DNA of 64,000 nt from DATJGF01 sp035495315 (GCA_035495315.1 DATJGF010000237.1:1-64000); one strand, 5' to 3'. Numbered from the stretch's first letter, positions 9,434 through 17,943 are shown. The notes: generated by a model from the sequence alone, not told the origin. Numbers and translations are program-made.

Positions 9434-10579
9434 TTACGGCTTCAACGCTCCCGATTCAACTGGCGACGGGTTGCACACCAACACGATCTTTCCCCTCACG
9501 CCCCCCTTCCCGAGCAGTTCATGCGCCTGTCTCGCCTCGGCAAGAGGAAAACGCTGCGCGATGAGTGGTTTAATCTTGTGCTGCCGAAGGAGCTCGAACA
9601 AGGCGATCAAATCCTCTCGAAATTGTGCCGGCTTCACGCGCTTGCGCCATTGAATGCTATATGGGATCACTCTTTTCCGTCCCGGGAGGAGCCAGCCGCC
9701 TACGATATACAGGCCGAAAATGGGCAGTCCATGCAAGCGCTGACGTCGTCCTGAACGACCTGAAGCCAGTCGACCGCCGCGTAGGGACGAGGTGAGGCCA
9801 TAAACCAATACCTTTCCGCCAGGACGCAGCGCCTTACGAGAACGCCACATGTGCGTGCCGCCAATCCCATCGAAGACAACGTCGACTCCCTCACCTGTGA
9901 GGCGACGAATTTCTGCCACGAAGTCCTGATTCTGGTAATCGATCGGGGTGGCACCTAGAGCCGAGACGGCCGACGCCCCTCGCGATGAACAGGTTCCATA
10001 CATTTCCAAGCCGACGAGGTGTCCCAGTTGTAATAGGGCGGAACCGACGCCGCCTGCTGCGCCGTGGATCAGCACCCGCTGGCCAAGTTCGACCTTAGCC
10101 GAACGATGCATCATTTGGTACGCCGTAATATAGTTCAGCACTAAACTGACAGCCTCTACGGCATCCAACCCGGGTGGCACTGGAACCAGTTCTCGTTGGG
10201 GCAGACACATGAACTCCGTGTACGCGCCGCTGATCGGCAGCGCGGCAACTATTTGGCCTGGTTCAAACTCAGAGACGGTTTCTCCAAGTCGATCCACCAC
10301 ACCAGCCAAATCCCACCCCGGCGTAAAGGGCAGCGCCGGCGTCTCGGGATGAACGCCCTCCCGCATCAGCAGGTCGGGCAAAGCAACTCCCGCGGCCAGC
10401 ACTCTCACCCGCACTTCGCCAACCTTCGGCTCAGGGCGCTCTTCTTCAACCACCCGAAGTTCTTCGGGGCCACCATAGTGATTAACAATGATGCGCGTGT
10501 GTTTCACAACCGCTTTCGCTCTTGCCTGCGCGCGATCTTGTGCAGGATCCATCGTGAATCGTGCCCGCAGCCGTGCCAA
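9434..10579 (-). CDS. Medium-chain dehydrogenase/reductase (VAT-1/quinone reductase-like)
   Basis: A 381-residue zinc-independent MDR protein: GroES-like half from about residue 28 (HTRIIVNHYGGPEELRVVEE), LPFTPGWDLAGVVDRLG, then the coenzyme site IHGAAGGVGSALLQLG and VVFDGIGGTHMWRS. The C-terminal basic stretch (GGRLASGRSGRRQR) and late IALFELLRQHKIKPLIAQRF resemble the synaptic vesicle VAT-1-like branch. Likely an NADPH-dependent reductase of quinones or enones in the cytoplasm. The first 27 residues are not conserved-looking, and an in-frame ATG at 10552 is an alternative start. It is convergent with the BSP gene and follows fabF on the same strand after 240 bases that hold no gene I can recognise. 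Confidence 0.87.
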   Translation of the reverse strand: MARLRARFTMDPAQDRAQARAKAVVKHTRIIVNHYGGPEELRVVEEERPEPKVGEVRVRVLAAGVALPDLLMREGVHPETPALPFTPGWDLAGVVDRLGETVSEFEPGQIVAALPISGAYTEFMCLPQRELVPVPPGLDAVEAVSLVLNYITAYQMMHRSAKVELGQRVLIHGAAGGVGSALLQLGHLVGLEMYGTCSSRGASAVSALGATPIDYQNQDFVAEIRRLTGEGVDVVFDGIGGTHMWRSRKALRPGGKVLVYGLTSSLRGGRLASGRSGRRQRLHGLPIFGLYIVGGWLLPGRKRVIPYSIQWRKRVKPAQFREDLIALFELLRQHKIKPLIAQRFPLAEARQAHELLGKGGVRGKIVLVCNPSPVESGALKP

Positions 10580-10820
10580 ACCCGGAATTGGCTATCGTCA
10601 GCACGCCACCTGTCCAGCCGCGTGTCTCATGGAAACCAGCTCGACAGGTCGCGTATGGAACGGCTCAGTTCACCGTCTAAACGCTATTGATTTCGAATCG
10701 AAACTGACCGGACTGGCGCTACCCAGCTCGAGAGGCGAAGGAAAGGGAGAAAGCGTCTTTCTCGCTGACCTCGCCCAACCGCGTCGTGACCTCAAGGGCG
10801 CCTTTTTGAAGCGAGCTGCC

Positions 10821-12080
10821 TCACGCGACAAATTTTTTCGCGATGAGGCTGGCGTTGTGGCCGCCAAAGCCGAACGAGTTGTTCACTACGGCATTCACCC
10901 GCACGTGGCGCGCGGTGTTGGGAACGTAATCCAGGTCGCACTCCGGATCGGGGAATTCGTAATTAATCGTCGGAGGGACAGTATCGGTTTGAATGGCTTT
11001 GGCGCAAACGATCATCTCAACGGCCCCGGCAGCGCCCAACATGTGCCCTGTAGCGCCTTTGGTCGAACTCACCGCGACCTTCCGGGCGTGATCGCCGAAA
11101 ATCACCTTGATCGCTTCGGTTTCGGCAATGTCGCCCTGCGGGGTCGAGGTGCCATGGGCATTGATGTAAGAAATATTCTCAGGGTTGAGGCCGGCATTGC
11201 GCAACGCCATCCGCATACAACGAGCCGCCCCTTCACCCCCTGGCGAAGGAGCCGTCAAATGATACGCATCCGCTGTGTTTCCATAGCCGGCCATCTCACA
11301 GTAAATACGCGCGCCACGTTTTTTGGCATGCTCCAGATCTTCAAGAACCAGGACGCCGGCCCCTTCACCCATCACGAATCCATCGCGTTCTTTGTCAAAG
11401 GGCCGTGAAGCGCGTTTGGGATCGTCGTTCCGCGTGCTCATGGCCTTCATCGCGCAGAACCCGCCGATGCCAATTGGGACCACCGCCGCCTCAGCCCCCC
11501 CCGCGAGCATGACGCTTGCATCGCCCATTTTGATCGTACGCCAGGCCTCACCAAGAGCGTGGTTAGCCGTGGCGCAGGCCGAACAGGTAGCGAAATTGGG
11601 TCCACGAAGATCGTAGTACATCGAGAACATGCCCGAAGCCATGTTCGAGATGAGCATCGGGATCATGAATGGGGAAACGCGGTTAGGCCCTTTTTCAATC
11701 AGGATCTTGTGTTGCTCGGTCACAGTCTCCAGTCCTCCGATGCCCGACCCAATGAACACGCCGATCTCATCGTGATTTACTTTGTTGAAATCCAGACCGG
11801 AGTCGCGCAACGCCTGCCAGCCCGCGTGTACGCCGAATTGCGAAAACCGGTCGGCCCTCCGTATTTCCTTTGGTGATGGAAATGCCGGTGTTGGGTCAAA
11901 ATTTTTGACCTGTGCTGCAATTTGCGTCGCAAAACCGGATGCATCGAAGCTGGTGATCTTGTCCACACCGCATTGCCCCGCAATCAAGTGGTTCCAGAAG
12001 GTTTCCACATCATTGCCGACGGCAGAGACGATGCCCAATCCCGTGATGACCACCCTGCGGTCTGTCCAGTTGCTGGCCAT
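10821..12080 (-). CDS. fabF: Beta-ketoacyl-ACP synthase II
   Basis: A 419-residue condensing enzyme that elongates acyl-ACP with malonyl-ACP. The nucleophile is Cys169 in TCSACATANHALG, and the two active-site histidines are His309 (INAHGTSTPQGD) and His346 (STKGATGHMLGAAG). Length and motifs are full and standard for KAS II. It is the last gene of fabD-fabG-acpP-fabF, 65 bases after acpP, with a strong hairpin in between. No Shine-Dalgarno stands out before the ATG at 12080, so its expression may depend on readthrough past that hairpin. Confidence 0.97.
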   Translation of the reverse strand: MASNWTDRRVVITGLGIVSAVGNDVETFWNHLIAGQCGVDKITSFDASGFATQIAAQVKNFDPTPAFPSPKEIRRADRFSQFGVHAGWQALRDSGLDFNKVNHDEIGVFIGSGIGGLETVTEQHKILIEKGPNRVSPFMIPMLISNMASGMFSMYYDLRGPNFATCSACATANHALGEAWRTIKMGDASVMLAGGAEAAVVPIGIGGFCAMKAMSTRNDDPKRASRPFDKERDGFVMGEGAGVLVLEDLEHAKKRGARIYCEMAGYGNTADAYHLTAPSPGGEGAARCMRMALRNAGLNPENISYINAHGTSTPQGDIAETEAIKVIFGDHARKVAVSSTKGATGHMLGAAGAVEMIVCAKAIQTDTVPPTINYEFPDPECDLDYVPNTARHVRVNAVVNNSFGFGGHNASLIAKKFVA

Positions 12081-12090
12081 AAAATCAAAC

Positions 12091-12126
12091 GGGGCAGCCG
12101 ATCCTCTTGGTGGTCCAAGCTGCCCC
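12091..12126 (-). terminator. Hairpin between acpP and fabF, possible partial terminator
   Basis: On the minus strand the stem GGGGCAGC/GGCTGCCCC encloses a second small stem (TTGG/CCAA) and is followed by GTTTGATTTT just before the fabF ATG. The U-tract is interrupted, so leaky termination or mRNA end protection of acpP is more likely than full termination. This would fit the high demand for AcpP relative to FabF. Confidence 0.55.
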
Positions 12127-12145
12127 GAAAGTGTTCAAATCGCGC

Positions 12146-12391
12146 TTACTTCTGTTGCAGGTCTTCAATGTACTTAATGACATCGCCGACACTTTGGAGC
12201 TTTTCGGCCTGTTCGTCAGGGATTTCATGGCCGAATTCCTCTTCCAGCGCCATAACCAATTCCACCGTATCGAGCGAATCCGCTCCCAGATCCTCGATGA
12301 ACTTGGCGTCCGGCGTGACCTGATCCGGATTCACGCCCAGTTGCTCGACGATTATGTCTTTTACTCGTTGCTCAATAGATTTCTCAGCCAT
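12146..12391 (-). CDS. acpP: Acyl carrier protein
   Basis: An 81-residue acidic carrier protein with the phosphopantetheine site at Ser39 in GADSLDTVELVMALEEEF, the DSL motif of bacterial AcpP. It carries growing acyl chains for the neighbouring FabD, FabG and FabF. CGGAG about seven bases before the ATG is a good ribosome site, in contrast to the other genes of this cluster. It lies between fabG and fabF, with an 81-base gap after fabG that may hold its own promoter. Confidence 0.97.
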   Translation of the reverse strand: MAEKSIEQRVKDIIVEQLGVNPDQVTPDAKFIEDLGADSLDTVELVMALEEEFGHEIPDEQAEKLQSVGDVIKYIEDLQQK

Positions 12392-12425
12392 GGTTTACTC
12401 CGGGTCTTTCAACGTTTTCAGTGTG

Positions 12426-12453
12426 TCTATGCTACCTTGGGGCCAGCCGTCAA
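12426..12453 (-). promoter_or_regulatory. Possible promoter of acpP
   Basis: On the minus strand TTGACG is followed after 16 bases by CATAGA, about 35 bases before the acpP start. The -35 element is good and the -10 element weak. A private promoter for acpP is plausible, but only the sequence match supports it. Confidence 0.3.
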
Positions 12454-12472
12454 GCCCCGAAATGCGAAATTT

Positions 12473-13216
12473 TTACATCGCCATTCCGCCGTCAACTGCC
12501 AGAACCTGGCCGGTAACATAACGTGTTGTCGGCAGGGCAAAAAACAGTGCGGCCGAGGCAATGTCTTCCACCTGACCAAAACTGCCCAGCGGAATATTCT
12601 TCAGCATTTCAGCTCGTAATGAGTCATTCAAACCCGCCGTCATGTCCGTGTCAATGAATCCAGGGGCTAGCACATTCACAGTAATCCCCCGTGACGCCAA
12701 CTCTCGCGCGACCGATTTGGAAAAGCCGATCAACCCAGCCTTACTCGCCGCATAGTTGGCCTGTCCGGCATTGCCGATGAGCCCGACCACGGACGCAATA
12801 TTAATTATCCGGCCGGAACGCTGTTTGATAAACGCGCGCGAAAAAGCCTTTGTGAAAAGAAACGCACCCTTCAAATTCGTATCGAGCACGATGTCCCAGT
12901 CGGTTTCGCTCATCCTCATCAGCAAACCGTCGCGGGTGATACCGGCATTGTTCACCAGAACGTCGACGTGGCCGGCCTCCGTGAGAATTTTCTCGGCTGC
13001 GGCGTTTACGGCGGCGGCATCGCTGACATCGACCGCATGCGCCCAGGCCTTGCGTCCTAACACGCGAATTTCCTGCGCAATTTTTTCGCTGTTTTCCGCC
13101 GTGCGCGACACACAAACGATATCGGCTCCGGCACCGGCGAATTTGAGGCCGATCGCCCGCCCAATGCCGCGCCCGGCTCCGGTAACAACAGCAATCTTAT
13201 TGGCCAATTGGTCCAT
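12473..13216 (-). CDS. fabG: 3-oxoacyl-ACP reductase
   Basis: A 247-residue classical short-chain dehydrogenase. The NADPH loop is TGAGRGIGR (12-20), the structural NNAG motif is at 89-92, and the catalytic triad is Ser142, Tyr155 and Lys159 (ASVVG, YAASK). The C-terminal YVTGQVLAVDGGM is the usual FabG ending. It reduces beta-ketoacyl-ACP in the elongation cycle. Its place between fabD and acpP makes FabG the right assignment rather than a generic SDR. A 187-base gap containing a heptamer repeat separates it from fabD. Confidence 0.95.
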   Translation of the reverse strand: MDQLANKIAVVTGAGRGIGRAIGLKFAGAGADIVCVSRTAENSEKIAQEIRVLGRKAWAHAVDVSDAAAVNAAAEKILTEAGHVDVLVNNAGITRDGLLMRMSETDWDIVLDTNLKGAFLFTKAFSRAFIKQRSGRIINIASVVGLIGNAGQANYAASKAGLIGFSKSVARELASRGITVNVLAPGFIDTDMTAGLNDSLRAEMLKNIPLGSFGQVEDIASAALFFALPTTRYVTGQVLAVDGGMAM

Positions 13217-13300
13217 GCGGCAGAGGTGATACGGAAACTGGGCAAACTGAGCAAGTAATCAATTTGTGATAAGGAAGGCGGAGCTACGCAAGACCGGGGT

Positions 13301-13370
13301 GCGTAAAACGTAATACCTAATATGATAACGCGTTCCGTCCTTGCGCTTTACGCTTTTACGTTTTACGGGG
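13301..13370. repeat. Degenerate heptamer array with inverted arms (fabD-fabG gap)
   Basis: The sequence reads in phased 7-base steps such as GCGTAAA-ACGTAAT-ACCTAAT and later GCGCTTT-ACGCTTT-TACGTTT. The outer arms CGTAAAACGTAA (13302-13313) and TTACGTTTTACG (13356-13367) are perfect inverted repeats, so the array can fold into one long stem. It sits inside the fab operon between fabD and fabG and may affect transcription or mRNA processing there. Confidence 0.7.
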
Positions 13371-13403
13371 GCCTGTGGAACTGACCTCTTTGGACGCTCG
13401 GCC

Positions 13404-14333
13404 TCAAGCTTGCAAGCTCTTCGCGGTGTTCTCCAAGCTCGGCATATCGGCAACATTCAGCATCTGAACGTCTTTCGCGATTTTCTTCATAAATCCGCTA
13501 AGAGCGGTTCCTGGCCCGAGCTCAACAAAACGCGTGAAGCCTTGCGCCAACAAATAACGCATCGAGTCCTCCCAACGCACTGACGAAGTGACTTGTTCGA
13601 CCAGAAGCTGGCGAATCTCTTCCGGCTCGCCATGCGGTTTGGCGGTCACATTCGAAATGACCGTAAGCGCCGGCAGGCGCGCAGCCACAGCAGCCAACTC
13701 GGCGCGCAGCTTCTGTTGCGCACTAGCCATCAGGGGCGAGTGATAAGCCCCAGCCACCGGGAGCGGCAGCGCACGACGGGCTCCTTTGGACTTTGCTAAC
13801 TCGCAAGCTTTACCGATTCGTTCAATCTCCCCCGAAATCACCAATTGTCCGGGACAGTTAAGGTTCGCCAGCACAACCCCGGCTTCTTCGCAGACGGCCC
13901 TTGTCGCAGCCTCATCGAGACCTATCACCGCCGCCATGCCTCCGCGCGTCGCCTCGCACGCCTCTTGCATATAGCGGCCTCGCTGACGGACCGTCTTGAG
14001 GCCATCCTCAAAACTAATCACTCCAGCGGCAGTCAGAGCCGTAAATTCGCCAAGCGATAAACCAGCTGCAGCCTGGAATTCCAAACCTGGCACCCGCTCT
14101 TTCAGCAACTGGAAAGCAACCCAGCTCACCAGGAAAATTGCCGGCTGGGCATTCTCGGTTTTTACAAGTTCCGCGTCAGGACCTTCGAAACAAACGGAAG
14201 CCAGGTCATAACCAACTGCCTTGTTGGCTGCCTCGAACCAAGCTTTGGCCGTCGGCTGGTTACCGAAAAAGTCCTTCCCCATGCCAACGACCTGGGCACC
14301 TTGGCCCGCGAATAGAAATGCCGTCTGTGTCAT
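13404..14333 (-). CDS. fabD: Malonyl-CoA:ACP transacylase
   Basis: A 309-residue transacylase that loads malonyl groups on AcpP. The N-terminal FLFAGQGAQ signature, the nucleophile Ser93 in GLSLGEFTAL and the catalytic His198 in GAYHSPLM are all present, and the length is standard. It is the first gene of the minus-strand fab cluster. The usual upstream partners plsX and fabH are not in this window; upstream lies a DUF4126 gene after a 223-base gap in which I see only the end of a dispersed repeat. Confidence 0.96.
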   Translation of the reverse strand: MTQTAFLFAGQGAQVVGMGKDFFGNQPTAKAWFEAANKAVGYDLASVCFEGPDAELVKTENAQPAIFLVSWVAFQLLKERVPGLEFQAAAGLSLGEFTALTAAGVISFEDGLKTVRQRGRYMQEACEATRGGMAAVIGLDEAATRAVCEEAGVVLANLNCPGQLVISGEIERIGKACELAKSKGARRALPLPVAGAYHSPLMASAQQKLRAELAAVAARLPALTVISNVTAKPHGEPEEIRQLLVEQVTSSVRWEDSMRYLLAQGFTRFVELGPGTALSGFMKKIAKDVQMLNVADMPSLENTAKSLQA

Positions 14334-14537
14334 TTCCGCGGACTAAACACGAAAGTTTGGTCTAAAGAAAGAAAATTACCCACGCTTCACGGGTGCATCT
14401 TGCCATCGCCTAAAATGCGGATTTACACGGCGGGAAGTGTCGGTCGGCGGGGTGAGGACACGTCGCACTACCCCGCGCGATTACTGAAGAGTAGGGCTCG
14501 TTGTCCCAAACGCGCCGTTAGTGAACAACCTGAACCA

Positions 14538-14560
14538 AGTCTCCTTACGTCGTCTCCTAC
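14538..14560. repeat. 23-base dispersed repeat, single copy
   Basis: Begins AGTCTCCTTACG and ends TCTCCTAC. It is identical, in reverse complement, to the copy at 17784-17806 and differs by one base from the one at 17893-17915. Its edge supplies the stop codon of the DUF4126 gene, which ends at 14557. Confidence 0.85.
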
Positions 14561-15135
14561 AAGACTTGTTGCGGTTGAGCACGCATTTTGCGGAATGCAA
14601 TGCCCCCAAGCACAAACAAAAGACCACAAATTAAAAGTACTGCCAGAATTGGAGCGACGATCGCAAGAAAGGAGGTTACGGTAGCGCCCCCCAATTCCAG
14701 TGTAGCGATCAAAGGATTTCCTAGTCCACCCGTAGTGACCGTGGAGGCCCCTCGTGCCAGGACGGTCGTCCCCTGAATCAAACCGGCAGCGCCGCCGCCG
14801 GCAATCACGGCCAGTGTCCATTTAAGAAACGGACTCACATCGCTCACTATAGAGGCAGTGACGATGGTTCCGGCAATGATGGCGGCGGGGGTCGCAACCG
14901 TATCCAAGAAATGATCGACCCAGGGAATGTAATAGCCACCGATTTCCAGAGCGGTAGCGACAGAAAAGGCCACCAGGGCTGGATAAGACCCCACCCATTC
15001 AAAACCGTGCGCCAGCGTAAGATGGCCCGAAAGGGCAGCGATATTCATAACCAGCAAGGGCACGAAAACACGAAATCCACACGCGGCGCTTAAGCCGATA
15101 CCGACGCAAATGCTAAGCAGCGTTTCCATAATCAT
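14557..15135 (-). CDS. DUF4126 family membrane protein
   Basis: A 192-residue, very hydrophobic protein with about five membrane segments and a DUF4126 pattern: LSICVGIGLSAACGFRVFVP at the start, then VGSYPALVAFSVATALEIGGYYIPWVDHFLD in the middle, and glycine-rich loops. Function is unknown for the family. Its ATG overlaps the end of the PEBP-like gene by four bases (15132-15135), so the two are likely co-translated. Its stop codon falls inside a dispersed 23-base repeat. Confidence 0.85.
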   Translation of the reverse strand: MIMETLLSICVGIGLSAACGFRVFVPLLVMNIAALSGHLTLAHGFEWVGSYPALVAFSVATALEIGGYYIPWVDHFLDTVATPAAIIAGTIVTASIVSDVSPFLKWTLAVIAGGGAAGLIQGTTVLARGASTVTTGGLGNPLIATLELGGATVTSFLAIVAPILAVLLICGLLFVLGGIAFRKMRAQPQQVL

Positions 15136-15743
15136 TTTCTCTTGTAGGTGCCCATTAAGCGGCCTTCGGCCAGGATATGCTTCTCCATCGCACGCTCTAC
15201 CTCTTGCTTGGTGGCGCCTGGTTTAAGGTTCAGAGGAGCATCCAGTGCGTAGAGCTTGAAAAAATAACGGTGTGGCTTGCCTGGTGGTGGACAGGGGCCG
15301 CCATAGCCGAGATGTTTAAAATCGTTCAGACCCTGCTTGGCTCCCTGGGGAGTGTATTGGCTTTTCGGCAGATCTTCCGGCAAGCCACTGACCGTTTGCG
15401 GCAAATCGTAAAGAACCCAATGAACCCAGGTGCCACTTGGTGCATCAGGATCATCAGCAATTAGCACCAGAGTCTTGGTTGCATTCGGCGCATGGCTCCA
15501 CTTCAAGGCGGGTGAAACATTCTTTCCTTCGCACGTATGTTTCTCCGGAATGGCTTGTCCTTCGCTAAAAGCAGTGCTGGTTAGTTGCATAGCCGCTTTC
15601 TCAGTTGTCCCACTCGACTCGGCATCAAGGCTGGCGTAAAGAACGCAAAAGCCGCATGCAAACGCGGCGGCAACGCCGACGAACTCTCGAGGGGCGTTCA
15701 TCCATCGCAGCTTAAGCCAAAAGAACAGGTGGCACAAATCCAT
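15132..15743 (-). CDS. YbhB/YbcL family (PEBP, Raf-kinase-inhibitor-like) protein, exported
   Basis: A 203-residue phosphatidylethanolamine-binding-protein homologue. The core spans about residues 52-200. It includes LKWSHAPNATKTLVLIADDPDAPSG (ligand-pocket DPDAP), then WVHWVLYDLP, and GPCPPPGKPHRYFFKLYAL, the conserved GxCPPxGxHxY motif. A hydrophobic stretch at residues 20-35 (VGVAAAFACGFCVLYA) may be a signal peptide or anchor after a long N-region, so an internal start is possible. Bacterial members bind small anionic ligands; their role is unclear. It forms a pair with the DUF4126 gene. Confidence 0.9.
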   Translation of the reverse strand: MDLCHLFFWLKLRWMNAPREFVGVAAAFACGFCVLYASLDAESSGTTEKAAMQLTSTAFSEGQAIPEKHTCEGKNVSPALKWSHAPNATKTLVLIADDPDAPSGTWVHWVLYDLPQTVSGLPEDLPKSQYTPQGAKQGLNDFKHLGYGGPCPPPGKPHRYFFKLYALDAPLNLKPGATKQEVERAMEKHILAEGRLMGTYKRK

Positions 15744-15862
15744 AAACCGTTATCGTTTGTAATCAGGACCAAAGCCAAGGTAGCATACTTGGTATTCCGG
15801 CAACTGCGGCCTGCCTGGGTTGCGCTCCGGTTGCCATTATCAGTTTTTGTCCTTGAGGTGTT

Positions 15863-16642
15863 ATGAGCAGCGAAACGGTCCTGATCACCGGTGCCTCCTC
15901 AGGCATCGGACGAGAATTGGCAAAAGCGTTTGCCGCGGATGGATCACGGCTCGTACTGGTGGCCCGTAAACGTCAGGCGCTACAGCAATTGGCCGACGAA
16001 TTGCGGCAGGCGCACAAGTCGCAATCGGAGGTGCTCACGGCCGACCTGGCGCAACCCTCCACGCCGGCGCGAATTTTCGAACATCTCCAGACCAATGGCA
16101 CTCGAGTGGATGTTTTGATTAATAATGCGGGCTTCGGCGCCCATGGCGAGTTCGTTAAATTGCCGCTCGAGCGTCAATTGGAAATGATCCAGGTGAACGT
16201 CACTTCCCTGACGCATCTCACCAGGCTCATGCTGCCAAGCATGCTCGAACGACGCAGGGGCGGAGTTCTCAATGTGGCCTCGACCGCAGGTTTCCAACCC
16301 GGCCCAGGAATGGCAGTTTACTACGCTACGAAAGCCTTCGTCCTTTCCCTTTCTGAAGCCATCGCCGAAGAAGTCAGGGGAAGTGGCGTCACCGTCAGCG
16401 CTCTGTGTCCAGGCCCTACCGCGACGAATTTCAACGCGGCGGCGGGTGCGAGGTTTTCACGGGGATTCATGAGAAGCGCAATGTCTGCCGAAGCGGTGGC
16501 ACGGATGGGTCATCGGGCATTCCGCAATGAGTCGTCAGTCGCTATTACTGGGTTTCGCAACAAACTACTCGCCTTTTCTACGCGGTTGGCGCCGCGCGCG
16601 GTTGTGCGCAGAATCGTGAAAGGGCTAAATGCGTCAAATTAG
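15863..16642 (+). CDS. Short-chain dehydrogenase/reductase
   Basis: A 259-residue SDR with the cofactor loop TGASSGIGRELA (9-20), NNAG at 87-90, and catalytic Ser140, Tyr153 and Lys157 (NVAST, YYATK). The C-terminal region (SALCPGPTATNF, MSAEAVARMGHRAF) is that of the DltE/YqjQ-like subgroup rather than FabG. The exact substrate is unknown; reduction of a lipophilic ketone is usual. GAGGTG lies six bases before the ATG. It is divergent from the PEBP gene and followed by a DUF883 gene. Confidence 0.9.
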   Translation: MSSETVLITGASSGIGRELAKAFAADGSRLVLVARKRQALQQLADELRQAHKSQSEVLTADLAQPSTPARIFEHLQTNGTRVDVLINNAGFGAHGEFVKLPLERQLEMIQVNVTSLTHLTRLMLPSMLERRRGGVLNVASTAGFQPGPGMAVYYATKAFVLSLSEAIAEEVRGSGVTVSALCPGPTATNFNAAAGARFSRGFMRSAMSAEAVARMGHRAFRNESSVAITGFRNKLLAFSTRLAPRAVVRRIVKGLNASN

Positions 16643-16699
16643 TTCGATTTGCCAATTATTGATGATGAGGCGAGAGTAAAGCGTCAAAGTAAATGACCT

Positions 16700-16924
16700 A
16701 TGAACACAAGAGAACATCCGGATAACGAAGCGAGTGAAACTCAAGCCAGGCTTTCAGCTGTGATTGACAAAGCGCAAGACCTCTGCGAGCGACTGCAAAA
16801 TCAGACCACTGCCGCCGCCAAAGCGACTGATCGGGCGGTGCGCGAACATCCCTATCAAGCGGTTGGTGTTGCCTTCGGAGTAGGCCTGCTGCTGGGCATC
16901 GTTATGGCCCGCAGCCGCGATTAA
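16700..16924 (+). CDS. DUF883 (ElaB/YqjD-like) small membrane protein
   Basis: A 74-residue protein with a helical, charged N-terminal part (LSAVIDKAQDLCERLQNQ) and one C-terminal membrane segment (AVGVAFGVGLLLGIVMARS) ending in basic residues. This is the ElaB/YqjD/DUF883 layout, a C-tail-anchored inner-membrane protein reported to bind ribosomes in E. coli. VREHPYQAVGVAFGVG is the family's signature. It is small but convincingly coding. It lies 57 bases after the SDR gene on the same strand. Confidence 0.85.
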   Translation: MNTREHPDNEASETQARLSAVIDKAQDLCERLQNQTTAAAKATDRAVREHPYQAVGVAFGVGLLLGIVMARSRD

Positions 16925-16967
16925 ACGCGGCCGCAGCAAACTCCGCGTTGGACCACGCGCGTGGGGT

Positions 16968-17690
16968 CTATTTTACTTCGAGGTTCCGCACTTTGATGTT
17001 GCGGAATGAAACCTGGCCGTGGTCGCCCTGCAGGGCAATATAGCCAGCGGCAGCCTTGCCAAAGCCTGGCATGCTGGCGAATTTGCTGGCAGCGACGCGC
17101 TTGTTGAAGTCTTCACTTCCGAGGACGTACTCGAAGTATTTGACTCCGTTGATTTCGTGCACGCACTTTTCCGGTGTGATTAGCAGCCGCACGTGATTCC
17201 ATTGACCGGCGGGTTTGGTTGCATCCAGGGGCTTGCCGGTCTTGGGATCAGTTGGCGGTTGGTAAAGGGCATAAAGCCAACCGCAACGAACCGGATCGGC
17301 TGCTTTGGCATTGTCCTCGAGCTGGAATTCAGGACCGGTGGCCCATGGGGCGCCGGCCTCGTCGCTGACGTGGTACATAATGCCACTATTGCCCCCCTCT
17401 GAAATGTTGTAATCCAGCTGCAGCTCAAAGGCTCCGAACTTCTCTGTGGTGACTATATCCCCAGCGTTGTGAGGATCAGCGCAAACCAAAGCGCCATCTT
17501 TAACCTGCCAACCGGGTTGCACGCCCTCTTTTTTGAAGTTGTGCCAACCGTTAAAATCCTTTCCATCGAACAACAACTTCCATCCCGCAGCCTTCTCAGC
17601 GTCTGTTAGAGTGTTTATCCCTTCGTGAGCTCCCCGCATGCTCAAAGAGCCAACCGCCATCACAACAGAAAAAAGCAAAATTCTCTTCAT
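16968..17690 (-). CDS. Secreted DUF1080 (3-keto-disaccharide hydrolase-like) protein
   Basis: A 240-residue secreted protein with a signal peptide (MKRILLFSVVMAVGSLSMRG) and one DUF1080 domain: WKLLFDGKDFNGWHNF, VKDGALVC, GNSGIMYHV, GPEFQLEDN, and a C-terminal YIALQGDHGQVSFRNIKV. The fold is a concanavalin-like beta sandwich. Some members hydrolyse 3-keto-glycosides, and the family is expanded in Verrucomicrobiota and Planctomycetota. In-frame ATGs at 17699 and 17726 exist, but the start at 17690 gives the most compact signal peptide. It is convergent with DUF883. No sugar genes adjoin it, so the substrate stays open. Confidence 0.9.
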   Translation of the reverse strand: MKRILLFSVVMAVGSLSMRGAHEGINTLTDAEKAAGWKLLFDGKDFNGWHNFKKEGVQPGWQVKDGALVCADPHNAGDIVTTEKFGAFELQLDYNISEGGNSGIMYHVSDEAGAPWATGPEFQLEDNAKAADPVRCGWLYALYQPPTDPKTGKPLDATKPAGQWNHVRLLITPEKCVHEINGVKYFEYVLGSEDFNKRVAASKFASMPGFGKAAAGYIALQGDHGQVSFRNIKVRNLEVK

Positions 17691-17783
17691 GCGGCGCATG
17701 CTGCGGGGCTGTTCTCCCTGACGCAAGTCGAAAAGCCAGACCCATGTAGCGCAGGGCGTCCTCGCCTGCGAGTTTTCCGAGCT

Positions 17784-17915
17784 GTAGGAGACGACGTAAG
17801 GAGACTTATCAAAATCTCGTCAAAAATGGAAATGGCTCCAAGATCGAACATCGAACGCTGAACGTTAAACGATGGTCAATTGGTCCTCTGTGAGTCTCCT
17901 CACGTCGTCTCCTAC
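17784..17915. repeat. Repeat element with 23-base inverted ends around a heptamer array
   Basis: The ends 17784-17806 (GTAGGAGACGACG...) and 17893-17915 (...CGTCGTCTCCTAC) are inverted copies matching at 22 of 23 bases. Between them lies a 7-base-phased stretch, GATCGAA-CATCGAA-CGCTGAA-CGTTAAA (17842-17869). The whole is about 130 bases, has no coding potential, and looks like a small non-autonomous element. A third copy of the end sequence is at 14538-14560. Confidence 0.75.
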
Positions 17916-17943
17916 AATGAAGATGAGGCGTACGCTATTCTAG

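Noticed and set aside
10488..11408. 306-codon plus-strand frame
   Set aside because: It lies antisense to fabF and the dehydrogenase gene; the composition is rich in His and Arg as expected for a shadow frame.
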